Positions 23,201-31,311 of a stretch of 64,000 nt of DNA are shown here, piece after piece. Made by a program: the position numbers and the translations under genes. Within the stretch, counting starts at the first letter, position 1. Each line of letters begins with the position of its first letter. The notes beneath the pieces are model-generated. The model saw nothing but the letters and a program-made list of their open reading frames with translations. It was not told the DNA's origin and did not search any database. This DNA is from Ignelater luminosus (lineage: Eukaryota; Arthropoda; Insecta; Coleoptera; Elateridae): the NCBI GenBank assembly GCA_011009095.1, contig VTPC01003819.1, positions 8,548-72,547 on the forward strand, read 5' to 3'.

Positions 23201-26181
23201 GCAACAGTTTGCATGGAATGCTTGTTAACCGCACAACAAAGCTGCTGAAATAGTACAAACCAACAATTAAAAGCATCTTTGTTTTCAATGTTGCCCTCCT
23301 GTAATAAAAAAACATTAGCCACTACTGAATATTGTCTTTAAGGCCCATTTGTCACGATGCAAAATTTTGTACATTTTATTGTTCAAAGATTTGTATACAA
23401 AAACTATACAATTTTTTACAAGTTTTATTACATTGGCTGTTTGCAACAGTAGCTAAATTTTGTACAAATTCTTATGAATGAGCATGCGCACTATTAATAT
23501 TATGAGTAATATTTTGTGTTCTAAGGTTGGCACAAGGTGTGGGTTGGCTATCTGTGGCTATCTCAAATGTCAAAGCCACTTTGTTTTTGTTTAGGAAAAT
23601 ATTAAGGTTAAGTAGGACTCGACTAACCTATAAAACAAGTGTTGTGCTTTGAGAATAGTTGTAAATAAAACTGTTATAAAGTTATGTCAGAAGATAGTGA
23701 TACTGATTTAGAAAATGCAGCAGCTCTTACTTTAATTGATAAGTTTATCTAGTGCACGCCCACTACTCACAATTAGCCCTTCTGCGCCGATTCAGGCGCA
23801 GATCTTGCACAAAAAATAGAACTGTTCTAAAATTTTCTGCACAATATATTGTACAGTTTCTTGAATGATGCAATTTTGCGTCCTTGAAAAACTGTCCAAA
23901 AAAATGTATAAAATCTTGCATCGTGACAAACGGGTCTAAGTAATGATTCTTATTAGGCATTTTTAAAATTTACTTCCATGTTCTTAGCTAGTAGATCTAT
24001 TCTACATTTGTATTCATAAGTCATTACTTATGATTTGTATTTTGCCTCTAATAGAGCGTGTTTTACACCCAATTAGCCAAACTTTGCAGGTGGATAGAGA
24101 AATGAAAAACAAAAGTTAACATGTATATTTTTAAGGTAAAATAAGGGTGTGGGGATAAAAAATCTGCACATTTTGTTTAAAGAATTTTGATAACTTCAAC
24201 AACAATTAATAATTACCAAATTTTACACTAGCTTGACGAATTTTGGTCTTGACATGCCTCATCATATTTACATATACTGTAGATGGAATCTGCCGTAACT
24301 TTTGTCTTATTCTCGCCTTCAATTCGTCAATTGTAGAGGCTTCCCAGCCTCCGCTGTATATCGAATCAAAAAATGTTACTAAGGTTTTTTGTTCATTTTC
24401 ACCTTTATCCCCCGAGTTTGGCTAATTGGGTATGAAACACCACGTATAAATTTGTTTTTATTTTAAGTATGATCTAAAGAATTATTCAATTTGACTTTCT
24501 CTTTAGAATACACCTTTAAGAATTCTTTATGAGGTAGTGAAATCAATTTTAGTGATTTCTGATCTTTTTACTGAGAAATCACAGTTTGCATGGATGCTAG
24601 AAGTTTGTTTGGATCTTACCAAGACTCACACCATAGAAGATGAAATTCTTCAACAGTATTTAGTAATTGGAGCTTGTAAGGCGGCAGCTATTTTAACACC
24701 AGTGAGTTTTGTATATTCATAGAATAAAATTATTTTATAAAAGTAAGTATTTTTGCAGGACTTAGAAACATATGAAAATGTAAAGAAATTAATTGTGCAA
24801 AATTTAAAAAGTGGTTTTCTTCCTTCAAAAATAGCTAGTCTACATGGAGTCTTGTATATTTTACAAGGGAGTGTTTTGGGAAATACTCGCATTGGTGGAC
24901 TTTCCGAAGAGATGCAGCTAATATTCCCTATTGCAGTTGATTATATACAATGTCACATTAATTTAAATAATGGGTAAGATTTATATTCAAGTTTGATTTT
25001 CTCAAGTCATTTATTTTTGTTTTCGTAGGGTTTTAAGTCAATCATCAGAACATAATTTATTACTTTGGGCTGTGGCATTCTATCTTATTGAAAACATAGA
25101 AGAGAGCAATTTTAGTACTGATTTTATTCCATTAGTTGTCCAGGCAGCTATAACACAAGTATCCCAACAGAAGATTTCTGCTGTTCAAAATGCAATATTA
25201 AAAGTAAGTTTTCATATTTCATCAAATATCTAGACCTTACTGAGTAATTCTTTGGAAAAATTAGTTTGGCAGATAACAATGTCTTCTTTGTTTTAGGGAT
25301 TGGAAAGATTGGTAATAAAAAGAAGCATTTCTGGAAAAATGTGTGACCAGCTAGTCAAATTATCCTTAGAAAAAATGAGAAATGGACCACCATCTGTTGC
25401 GCTTCCAGCAGTACAAATGTTATTAACTTGTATATACATTGGTAGTATTCAAGAAAAAATATATTTTAGAATCAAGTTTCTTTAACAAAATATAATTTTA
25501 GATTTATCCGAGCAATTGGAGAATTGCGATCAATCTGGTAGTGTGGTACAAAGCAATCCAGACAATTTAGTACAAACAATCGAAAAGATTTCTGCAATAT
25601 TTGACCGAATTAAGAAAGGATTTCCATTTGAAGTAGAAATTTTATGTGCTGTTCTGCCTGATATATTAAATGACTTCTTTCCATCGTCAGATATTCTTAC
25701 CAAAGTATTAGGAGAATTTTTATCACCGCAACAACCACATCCCAAATTGTTAAGTAGAGTTGTATTTAAGGTAGGTTTATATAATAAGAAAAATGCTTTA
25801 CTCTGACAATGTTTTTTTTTTTATTATAAATAGGTTTTTGAATGTGCAATCAAACAATCCCAGTTGTCCTTGTTACAAGACTGGGTAGTATTTAGTCTGT
25901 CCAATTTTACTCAATCATTTTCCATTGGCATGGCAACTTGGTGTTTAACATGTTTCTTTATAAGCGCAAGCACTAATGAATGGTTAAGATCCCTCTTTCC
26001 TTATGTACAATCCAGAGTGGGCAGATACGAATATGAAGATCGTAAGATGTTGTGCATTGCTGGTGCTGATTTTTATAAACATCTAACCAGTGATAAGCAA
26101 AGGGAAATATTTGTTAGTACTTTTACAAAAGTTAAAGATCAAGCTGATATGCCTTTTCATGATTTGTTGGCATCTTTGTGA
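5552..26181 (+). CDS. htt: Huntingtin (HTT), complete 31-exon gene
   Basis: Huntingtin is a very large HEAT-repeat scaffold that in animals links vesicle transport, autophagy and spindle orientation, and binds HAP40. The spliced product is 2847 aa, against about 3140 in human, and is colinear with the vertebrate protein throughout. Exons: 5552-5637, 5700-5883, 5935-6213, 6267-6408, 6468-6646, 6698-6890, 6948-7345, 7410-8009, 8061-8221, 10530-10797, 10856-11108, 11166-11584, 11755-12024, 12078-12317, 12376-12536, 12596-13127, 13187-13538, 13601-13841, 13895-13982, 14039-14218, 16799-17052, 17107-17506, 17571-18310, 18367-18624, 18717-19035, 24507-24701, 24759-24973, 25029-25203, 25297-25441, 25502-25770, 25834-26181. 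All phases agree, all introns are GT-AG, and there is no internal stop. The start is supported by the N17-like [17 protein letters not shown] and an in-frame upstream stop. The polyQ and proline tracts are absent, as in Drosophila huntingtin. Confidence 0.96.
8880..9210 (+). mobile_element. Truncated Tc1/mariner transposon, 3' part of the transposase
   Basis: [20 protein letters not shown], then [18 protein letters not shown], is the C-terminal end of a Tc1/mariner transposase. It carries the PDL.PLDY motif around the third catalytic acidic residue. A stop follows, and decayed codons continue to 9092. The right terminal repeat (CAGTGTTGCTTTTATCTTGG, then GACAGAACTTATG) ends at a TA at 9211-9212. 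The same end and C-terminus recur inverted at 14297 in HTT intron 20, so both are one family. No left terminal repeat or catalytic core is visible, so the copy is dead and 5'-truncated. Confidence 0.85.
9298..9680 (+). mobile_element. Solo LTR with heat-shock-element-like promoter
   Basis: A 383 bp unit begins TGTAACGCACC and ends AACATTACA, giving TGTAA/TTACA terminal inverted repeats. ATAT sits directly on both sides (9294-9297, 9681-9684), a plausible 4-bp target duplication, although the area is AT-rich. It is much richer in GC in its first half than its surroundings. It contains heat-shock-element triplets, a TATAA box at 9463-9467 and several AATAAA signals downstream, the U3-R-U5 layout of an LTR. 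No internal retroelement sequence flanks it, so it looks like a solo LTR left by recombination. Family unknown; 4-bp duplications suit Ty3/gypsy. Confidence 0.75.
9315..9467 (+). promoter_or_regulatory. Heat-shock-element triplets and TATA box inside the solo LTR
   Basis: Heat-shock factor binds alternating nGAAn/nTTCn pentamers. AGAAT-ATTCT-AGAAA (9315-9329) and CGAAT-GTTCT-AGAAG (9404-9418) are perfect triplets. CGAAC-TTTCT (9424-9433) adds a perfect pair and further CGAAC pentamers lie between. AATATAAGG at 9461-9469 sits about 30 bp after the last pair, as in an hsp70-type promoter. Activity is inferred, not shown. Confidence 0.65.
9950..10260 (+). pseudogene. Retroelement RNase H fragment
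   Basis: DELVWFTD, followed after a frameshift and stops by [11 protein letters not shown] and [12 protein letters not shown], matches the start of the RNase H domain found in R1/Jockey-type non-LTR elements (WFTDGS...G.GAGIYG). It is short and frameshifted, and no other part of the parent element was seen. It lies inside HTT intron 9. Confidence 0.55.
10530..14218 (+). CDS. htt: HTT exons 10-20 (residues ~741-1742): end of N-HEAT, bridge and start of C-HEAT
   Basis: Exon 11 has [14 protein letters not shown], matching the human segment after the N-HEAT repeats. Exon 12 contains a basic/Ser/Lys-rich linker ([15 protein letters not shown], then KKNENTK) in the position of the phosphorylated linker of human HTT. 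Exon 13 reads [20 protein letters not shown], followed by [12 protein letters not shown]. Exon 15 has [20 protein letters not shown] and exon 16 [18 protein letters not shown], both nearly identical to vertebrate huntingtin. Exon 20 has [17 protein letters not shown]. All introns are short except intron 12, 11585-11754, at 170 bp. No frameshift was seen. Confidence 0.95.
14297..15005 (-). mobile_element. Tc1/mariner transposon, antisense in HTT intron 20
   Basis: Read on the - strand, the sequence shows [19 protein letters not shown], then [17 protein letters not shown], the first catalytic aspartate region. [18 protein letters not shown] follows, then after a stop [10 protein letters not shown], the second catalytic aspartate. 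The C-terminus is degraded. The terminal repeat at 14297 (GTCAGGTCATAAGTTCTGTC) lies next to a TA and matches the end of the copy at 8880-9210. The 5' part disappears into the gap at 15006. Several stops and frameshifts make it inactive. Confidence 0.88.
15006..15405. other. Assembly gap (400 N)
   Basis: Run of N inside HTT intron 20, probably of nominal length, hiding the 5' part of the mariner copy. No HTT coding sequence is lost, because exons 20 and 21 join in phase and match the family. Confidence 0.99.
16799..19035 (+). CDS. htt: HTT exons 21-25 (residues ~1743-2399): C-HEAT part
   Basis: Exon 21 starts [20 protein letters not shown], colinear with the human PTMLKKTL segment, and ends in [14 protein letters not shown]. 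Exon 23 (740 bp, the largest) contains [20 protein letters not shown], then [20 protein letters not shown], matching the vertebrate [13 protein letters not shown] and EIPVEFLQEKEVFKEFIY blocks. Exon 24 has [19 protein letters not shown] and exon 25 [18 protein letters not shown]. The donor after exon 25 is CAG|gtaatt, in phase 0, which joins the next HTT block ([13 protein letters not shown]) 5.5 kb away. Confidence 0.95.
20340..21068. mobile_element. Foldback element with GAGCTCAATAACGATTTTT ends, interrupted by a nested MITE
   Basis: The left end TGAGCTCAATAACGATTTTT is mirrored by AAAAATCGTTATTGAGCTC at the right. The inverted arms run about 150 bp: left 20340-20500 includes GCCTTGTTGTTGCG, right 20920-21068 includes CGCAACAACAAGGC. 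The arms are separated by the 258 bp MITE at 20509-20766, which landed later. No coding capacity. Confidence 0.8.
20509..20766. mobile_element. MITE, copy A, TA-flanked (CAGCACGACCAACCTCAG ends)
   Basis: Terminal inverted repeats CAGCACGACCAACCTCAGAA and the mirrored TTCTGAGGTTGGTCGAGCTG, with TA on both outer sides, as in Tc1/mariner-type MITEs. A second copy, highly similar end to end, is at 57363-57621. It is nested in the foldback element. Confidence 0.9.
21113..21690 (+). other. Unrecognised reading frames in HTT intron 25
   Basis: After a tttttttag there is an open stretch [20 protein letters not shown], ending in a stop at 21219. It is followed by 21226-21477 ([20 protein letters not shown]) and 21484-21687 ([20 protein letters not shown], Lys/Asn-rich end). 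None belongs to huntingtin, whose exons are fully accounted for. Composition looks more protein-like than the surrounding AT-rich sequence, but I recognise no family. Possibilities are a decayed transposon gene, a retrocopy or chance. Confidence 0.25.
22341..22760. mobile_element. Foldback/MITE with ~115 bp inverted arms
   Basis: GGATTAACAAGAAAGTCCAA near 22351 is mirrored by CTTTCTTGTTAATCC near 22760. The arms continue through AAAATTAATTATAAATTCT and GTAACCATCTTCAA and their complements at 22640-22760. The loop is about 180 bp, AT-rich and non-coding. Confidence 0.8.
23342..23936. mobile_element. Non-autonomous PIF/Harbinger-like element with TAA target duplication
   Basis: The left end GGCCCATTTGTCACGATGCA is mirrored at the right by TGCATCGTGACAAACGGGTC. 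TAA lies directly outside both ends (23339-23341, 23937-23939), the 3-bp duplication typical of PIF/Harbinger. The interior carries a short open frame from ATG at 23684 ([18 protein letters not shown]) that stops at 23752. This could be the start of a transposase or accessory gene, with the rest deleted. Confidence 0.8.
24054..24444 (-). mobile_element. Tc1/mariner remnant with C-terminal transposase fragment
   Basis: The ends GTGTTTTACACCCAATTAGC and the mirrored GCTAATTGGGTATGAAACAC are inverted repeats near TA dinucleotides (24052-24053, 24445-24446). Between them, the - strand reads [19 protein letters not shown], then VNMMRHVKT, the usual C-terminal helix region of a Tc1/mariner transposase. 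The catalytic part is deleted. It sits immediately before HTT exon 26. Confidence 0.75.
24507..26181 (+). CDS. htt: HTT exons 26-31 (residues ~2400-2847): C-terminal HEAT region and stop
   Basis: Exon 26 carries [15 protein letters not shown] and exon 27 [18 protein letters not shown]. Exon 30 holds [20 protein letters not shown], then [17 protein letters not shown]. Exon 31 has [20 protein letters not shown], then [18 protein letters not shown], matching the vertebrate C-terminal block. The stop TGA is at 26179-26181, about 20 residues earlier than in vertebrates. No canonical AATAAA was seen in the next 200 bp; variants such as TATAAA (about 26229) could serve. Confidence 0.95.
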
Positions 26182-27621
26182 TAACTTAATATATGACATT
26201 TTATTTGTTTTAAGAATTGTAAACATATATAAAGTATTTTTATTGAAAAGTAATGTAAATATGTGTCCATATTGAATGTTAAATATAATATCTTAAGATA
26301 CTCTTGATATTTATGTTTGGTATTGGAAATAACCGTTTAAGTACCTGGGAAAAATCAGGAGTTTTTTAACTTGACAATTTTGTTTTGGATATCATGTATC
26401 ACACATAAAGTTTGTGATCTTATAACTGCACTTTCCTCCCTTACATATTGAACAAATGATACCCAAAACTTTTTTCCCGGTATCTCTTTTTGGCGCAAAT
26501 ACACATTTGAGCTATCCAAAACAATTTTCAATTGTTTTTCCACCTATTTAAAAAAATGAGGTTAATGATGGTTACTCGAAACCAAAACGTACAGGAATTT
26601 TGTTAGTGTATTCTAATAGAGAACAAAAAGTAACAATGGAAAAGTGGTTTTAGTTTTCCGATATCTCTTCAAATAAAGGAAAGAAAAAATAATAATGAAA
26701 ATCAAGAAATCTACTTTTTTTAAATATCTCTGAAACTATTCAAGATACCTAGATTTTGCAAACGCCAACAAGAAGGTCCTATAAATAGCTAACTTTCATC
26801 CCATTTAACGGATCCTGTATCTCTTACCATTTCCAAGATCCCCATGCTGTGCATCCTTATCTTGGACACACTGTATATAACATTGACCACACTGTATATA
26901 ACATTGACCACAAGAAAACACTTCTTAGTGGGAAAGAATAAGGAATACATCCAAATTAAGTACCTGTGTTACCCCTTCATAAATCCTGGACTAAAAATCA
27001 AGTTTCAAATATTCCTGAATTTAAATGGTATTGCAAGAATTTTTATCGATAAAATACCAGGTATCAATCGGTGATTATAGTTGAGGGGTTGATTATCTGC
27101 TCGTTTTTTTCCAGCTGGGTCATCACAACCCCTGAGATTGGTCCAGTTTTCCAGGAGTATTTTGCAGACAGCCTTCTGGATTACTATGTTGTCAAAGGAA
27201 TCCAACTCAAACTAATCTTACTTAGCACAAGAATTACAACAATGGCTGTGTCCAGAGCAGTTAGCAAGTGCTTGTTTCATAAAGTTTTTGAACGATTGGC
27301 AACAACTATCAGTGATTTGTTTGCTACTGGTATTTCAAGCAACACTTTAAAAAGTGCTTTCATATTCTGTTACTGTTTGTATTTGAGGTTAGACATAAGT
27401 TATTACATTTGAATTTGACGTTTATGTAAAGAAAAGCAGGTTGTTTTTCAAATCTGTGATGAATATCAACATTGACATAATATTACAAAATTCATCCATA
27501 TTTTTATAAATCATATACAGATTAAACACTTCTTGATGCATGACCAATAGACCAACCTGACACTTTTATAGGTTAGGATGTTATTAAATAGTCATCCAAG
27601 AGTAAATAAGTGATTATACAC
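26182..27621. other. HTT 3' flank
   Basis: Probably includes the HTT 3' UTR. A short direct duplication, CACTGTATATAACATTGACC, occurs twice in tandem at 26869-26909. Reading frames at 27005-27412 overlap on both strands and match no family I know; they may be transposon debris. Nothing else is recognisable. Confidence 0.5.
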
Positions 27622-29735
27622 CGTTCATGATGTTTCTGGGTCGTATATGGCTGTGGTAGAATGACAGTTTGAGTATTGTAAACTGGGCTGTTTATCTATT
27701 AACTTGGCTTGTAAAATCTTATTGACACTTAATGTACTTTAAGGTTATGATTTTATGACAGTTTGACGTCACGCTGTTGCCTTTTCTTTGTAAATCAATT
27801 ACGCTAAAAGATTGTTTCGCAAAGGCTTCTATTTATTTATATTTATAAAACAAAGTTTTATGTTTTTATTTACAATCTTTGGCATTCTTCTTAATTGGCA
27901 TTAATAGATGCAAAATATAAAAAAAAATTGATCTTTTAACAAAGCAAAACTAATCGGTACTAAACGTTTATGTAAAATTTTTGATCGCGCAACGGCACCA
28001 AATACAGATGTAGGTATGGCAATTTTCAAGAAAAAAGGAAGCACCACTTCCAACCTTAGATCATATATACTCCGTAGATAAAGCCATAGTATATAGATGG
28101 AGAAGTAGAATAACTCTTAAAGGTTGGAGGGCGGTTCGCGTTTCTATAATAGATGTCACGACGGTCGAACGCTAAGCCAGCGGCCGAGCGAGGTTAGATC
28201 AGTGCCGTACATGTGGAAGTGAACTTCTGCTATACTACCTTTACTTTTATTTAGAACAATAATGTATCTAAAATGTATTGTGATAAATTTGATTTCTTTG
28301 GATATTTGTGCATGATTTACATCATTTCCTTTAATTTAATACAATGCCATTATAAATTTGGTAAAATTAAATTTAATAACAGAAGATGCAATGGTAGCCT
28401 TTCTAGTAATTCATAAATAAATCTACACACGCCACTGACACTAGCGTAGCGACATCTGTTCGAAATATCGGTATTAGCCACCAACCATTACTTCAAGGTC
28501 ATTGGTTGGCGTTTGAAAAGAACAAAGGATTTTTGAAGGGTCGTTCTACTTACCCATCTATATACTATGATCAAGCCTTCTACATTTAGCTAATGCATTT
28601 GGTTTGTGCCAACATTCAGTCATTGTAGCGCATGCGCAATAAATAAATCTCGTAACTTCAAAAATCATTGGCGTACTTACTCGAATTGTCAAAAGGCAGC
28701 ATTAATTTTATTTTTATTTATCCTTGTATCTATAGATTATTGTATGACTCGGGAACAAAGAAAAATAAATTTAGAATACAAATAAAACAGTTATTCATCA
28801 ATTAAAAAATGTTCTATGAAAAACACCTATAAAATACATAATTAAAAGTGGAAAAATATTTATAACGAAAACCCCGAGTGAAAATATGATTTTCTCTGAT
28901 TTGCAAGACTGTATAGGCCCTGCAGTATACAGAATACTAACTCAACAAGACTTCAGGTCATTTTATGTTGTATTTCTTAGTTCTACAAATTTTACTAATC
29001 AAGTTCAAATTCAAAAAATCAATTTAAATTCTATAGGCATATTCTACTATCATGATTAAATTTTAATATCCTCTAACTACCAGGGCAGCTGATTTTGTCC
29101 TTTTTCTTGTTATTAAGATCGAAAAATGCTATATCGTTTTATCTTAATCATGATGGTAAAACATGGCTTTTATATCTACTACTGGATTTCCAAATTGTTA
29201 GACAACCTAAAAGCAGATTGTAAATACATAAGCAAGAGAATTTCAAATTTATTGGGGAATTTAAAGGTAATTAGGAATTTATAAGAACAAATGCAAACAA
29301 ATTAAATATGTTTATTCATTATTGAAGAGTATTAAATGGTTATACATTTTTCTTTTTCTTACAGATTGTTTATTTTCTAATGCAGTTTTACTGTAGTGAT
29401 GTAGTCTAATCTTTAAATAGCTTTTAATAATTACATCTATTAGTTGGGATCTGTGATCATTTAGAAAAGTGTGTTCAAGAATATGCTCCTGTGTAGTTTG
29501 CGGAAAAAAAACTGCAAATCACAACACCACGTATGTTTACGGACGACACTGCTTTTTGAAAACGCAAAATCGCGGAAAACATACTGCGCATGTCTTATAA
29601 TGACAAGTTGATGTGAATGTTGGCACAAACTTGTGGCTGAAGGCTTTATCTATGGAGTATATATGATCTAAGCTTAACAAAATGAAAGCATGGCCTGTTA
29701 CAACCCAGAAACATCATGAATGTTGTATACTGACA
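27622..29735. repeat. Nested inverted-repeat block (several foldback elements)
   Basis: Outermost: GTTCATGATGTTTCTGGGT (about 27625) is mirrored by ACCCAGAAACATCATGAA (29703). Next: GATCATATATACTCCGTAGA (28060) is mirrored by TCTATGGAGTATATATGATC (29650). Inside that, CATAGTATATAGATGG (28084) pairs with CCATCTATATACTATG (28554). TTTGTGCCAACATTCAGTCA (28604) pairs with a mirrored block at 29616-29632. The pairs fit successive MITE insertions. No transposase code was recognised. Confidence 0.6.
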
Positions 29736-30846
29736 AGGCATACTCATGATTACTGTTCCTGGACACAACCATGAATCAATTATTTCAGTCTAGAAATATA
29801 TTTAGTTAATATCTAAATTTTATTGATTCTTGAAAACATTCAGTTTTACAGATTTTGAGATTTTCAAGCTATAATCTGAAATATTTTAAATAACAATAAA
29901 TTCTGATAATTTTACTTGGCGTTTCAAACAAGTATTTATTAAACATTTAAAGAATTTCCACAAATCAAGGTATCGGCAATGAACTACCACAGATTGATGC
30001 AAAATCTTAGGTTAGAATGTAATGGTTTACAGGGACAAATTATAGAATTATCACAGATTAAATAAAAGTCAGATGTTTCCAAGCTACTCCCAGAGTTTGT
30101 GATTTTGACATGTACTGTGCAAGCAGCACAGTGTGGTATGCACTTTTCATAAAGCACGCGTAAAAGAGTAGGCGTGGTAAACTCTCAGACCTGCAAATTT
30201 AAATGCGCAGAGACAAGAAATGGGAACATTGGTGGTATAGAGAGTGAAATATCTGACTCTTATTTAATCTATGGAATTATGTGAATCCTGCTAGGTCAGA
30301 AAACTATTATAACACACACAAGCTTTTATATGTTACTGTGACAACCTACTTTGCAATTTTGAAGGCTTTGAACTTCGGTAGCATACAGCACCAAGTTTGT
30401 CTGTCTTGGTAAATGTGTTAAGTTTGCCTGGAGCACCATAGAGAGTTATTATAAGAAGTATATACTTACTTTTGCTAATTCCTGTATAATGAATAAAAAA
30501 ACAAAAGGGTACATTATTAAAATTAAAATTCTTCATACAATCTATTTATGTATTTTATATTAAAAATTATCTTTGCACTTCTAACATAACTATTAAAAAA
30601 TAATAATAATAATAATAATAATACAATACATTAACAACACAAGACTAGATTTTATTGTTACTTGCACTTACAATGAGAGATCTAAAATATTTAAAAAAAT
30701 TGTAGCACATTCTTTAAAAAAATAGCTTTATATTTTGTAATTTAAAAAATGCATGCTTTTCATCATTGCTGACATTAGAAGTCTAAGAATCTTATAAACA
30801 AAGAAACATGCAAAATCAATTTCATAAGGTCTTCATCAATAATATA
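29736..30846. other. Intergenic AT-rich sequence, no gene recognised
   Basis: Short - strand frame at 30333-30536 without a recognisable domain. (TAA)n microsatellite at about 30598-30622. Nothing else stands out. Confidence 0.5.
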
Positions 30847-31311
30847 CAGGGAGTATCCTTAATGGCAGATAATCTGACACCATGCGAATCTACATGAAAA
30901 TCTGAATTCATGGTTTTTAAAATATGGCCAATTAAAGGTTTTTAAACTTGACAAAGTTGCATGATATTTTACTGCGGTGGAAGGTTGTAAAGCTGCTGCT
31001 TTCCATTAATCATTTCATAGCAACATATTTCTAAAGCAAAAATTTAACAATAATAAGAAGCTAACTACAGGCAAATTATTAAGAAATAAAACAAATATAT
31101 GACCGAATGATTCTTTTTATTACTTAACCTATAAATAATTGTAATTAGTTTGTCCTTATTATTAAAAACAAAGAAATTTCAGTAAAGATTAGGAACCTTA
31201 ATAACATCGTAATGAAGAACTTCTCGTCAAAATGATATTACAATTTCTTTGTCAGTTTGTGATGTAGAATAAAGTGGTATACATATTATCCACCATTAAG
31301 GATACACCCTG
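30847..31311. mobile_element. MITE with CAGGGWGTATCCTTAATGG ends
   Basis: CAGGGAGTATCCTTAATGG at the left is mirrored by CCATTAAGGATACACCCTG at the right, each flanked by TA (30845-30846, 31312-31313). It is 465 bp and non-coding. The first bases (CAGGGTGT type) are shared with the elements at 38383 and 61487, although the interiors differ. Confidence 0.85.

Larger units (their letters stand above)
19036..24506 (+). other. HTT intron 25 (5.5 kb), nested transposon cluster
   Basis: The largest HTT intron. It contains a foldback element with a nested TA-type MITE (20340-21068), unidentified reading frames (21113-21690), a hairpin element (22341-22760), a PIF/Harbinger-type MITE (23342-23936) and a Tc1/mariner remnant (24054-24444). 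The stretches 19036-20339, 21700-22340 and 22761-23341 show nothing definite. HTT exons 25 and 26 are adjacent in the family alignment and in phase, so no HTT coding is missing. Confidence 0.9.

Noticed and set aside
26869..26909. Start of a tandem or CRISPR-like array at CACTGTATATAACATTGACC
   Set aside because: Only two direct copies exist, with no spacers or further units; it is a simple local duplication.
28130..28220. GC-richer patch considered as a tRNA or promoter CpG patch
   Set aside because: No cloverleaf, A/B box pair or core promoter could be formed; it is inside the nested inverted-repeat block.
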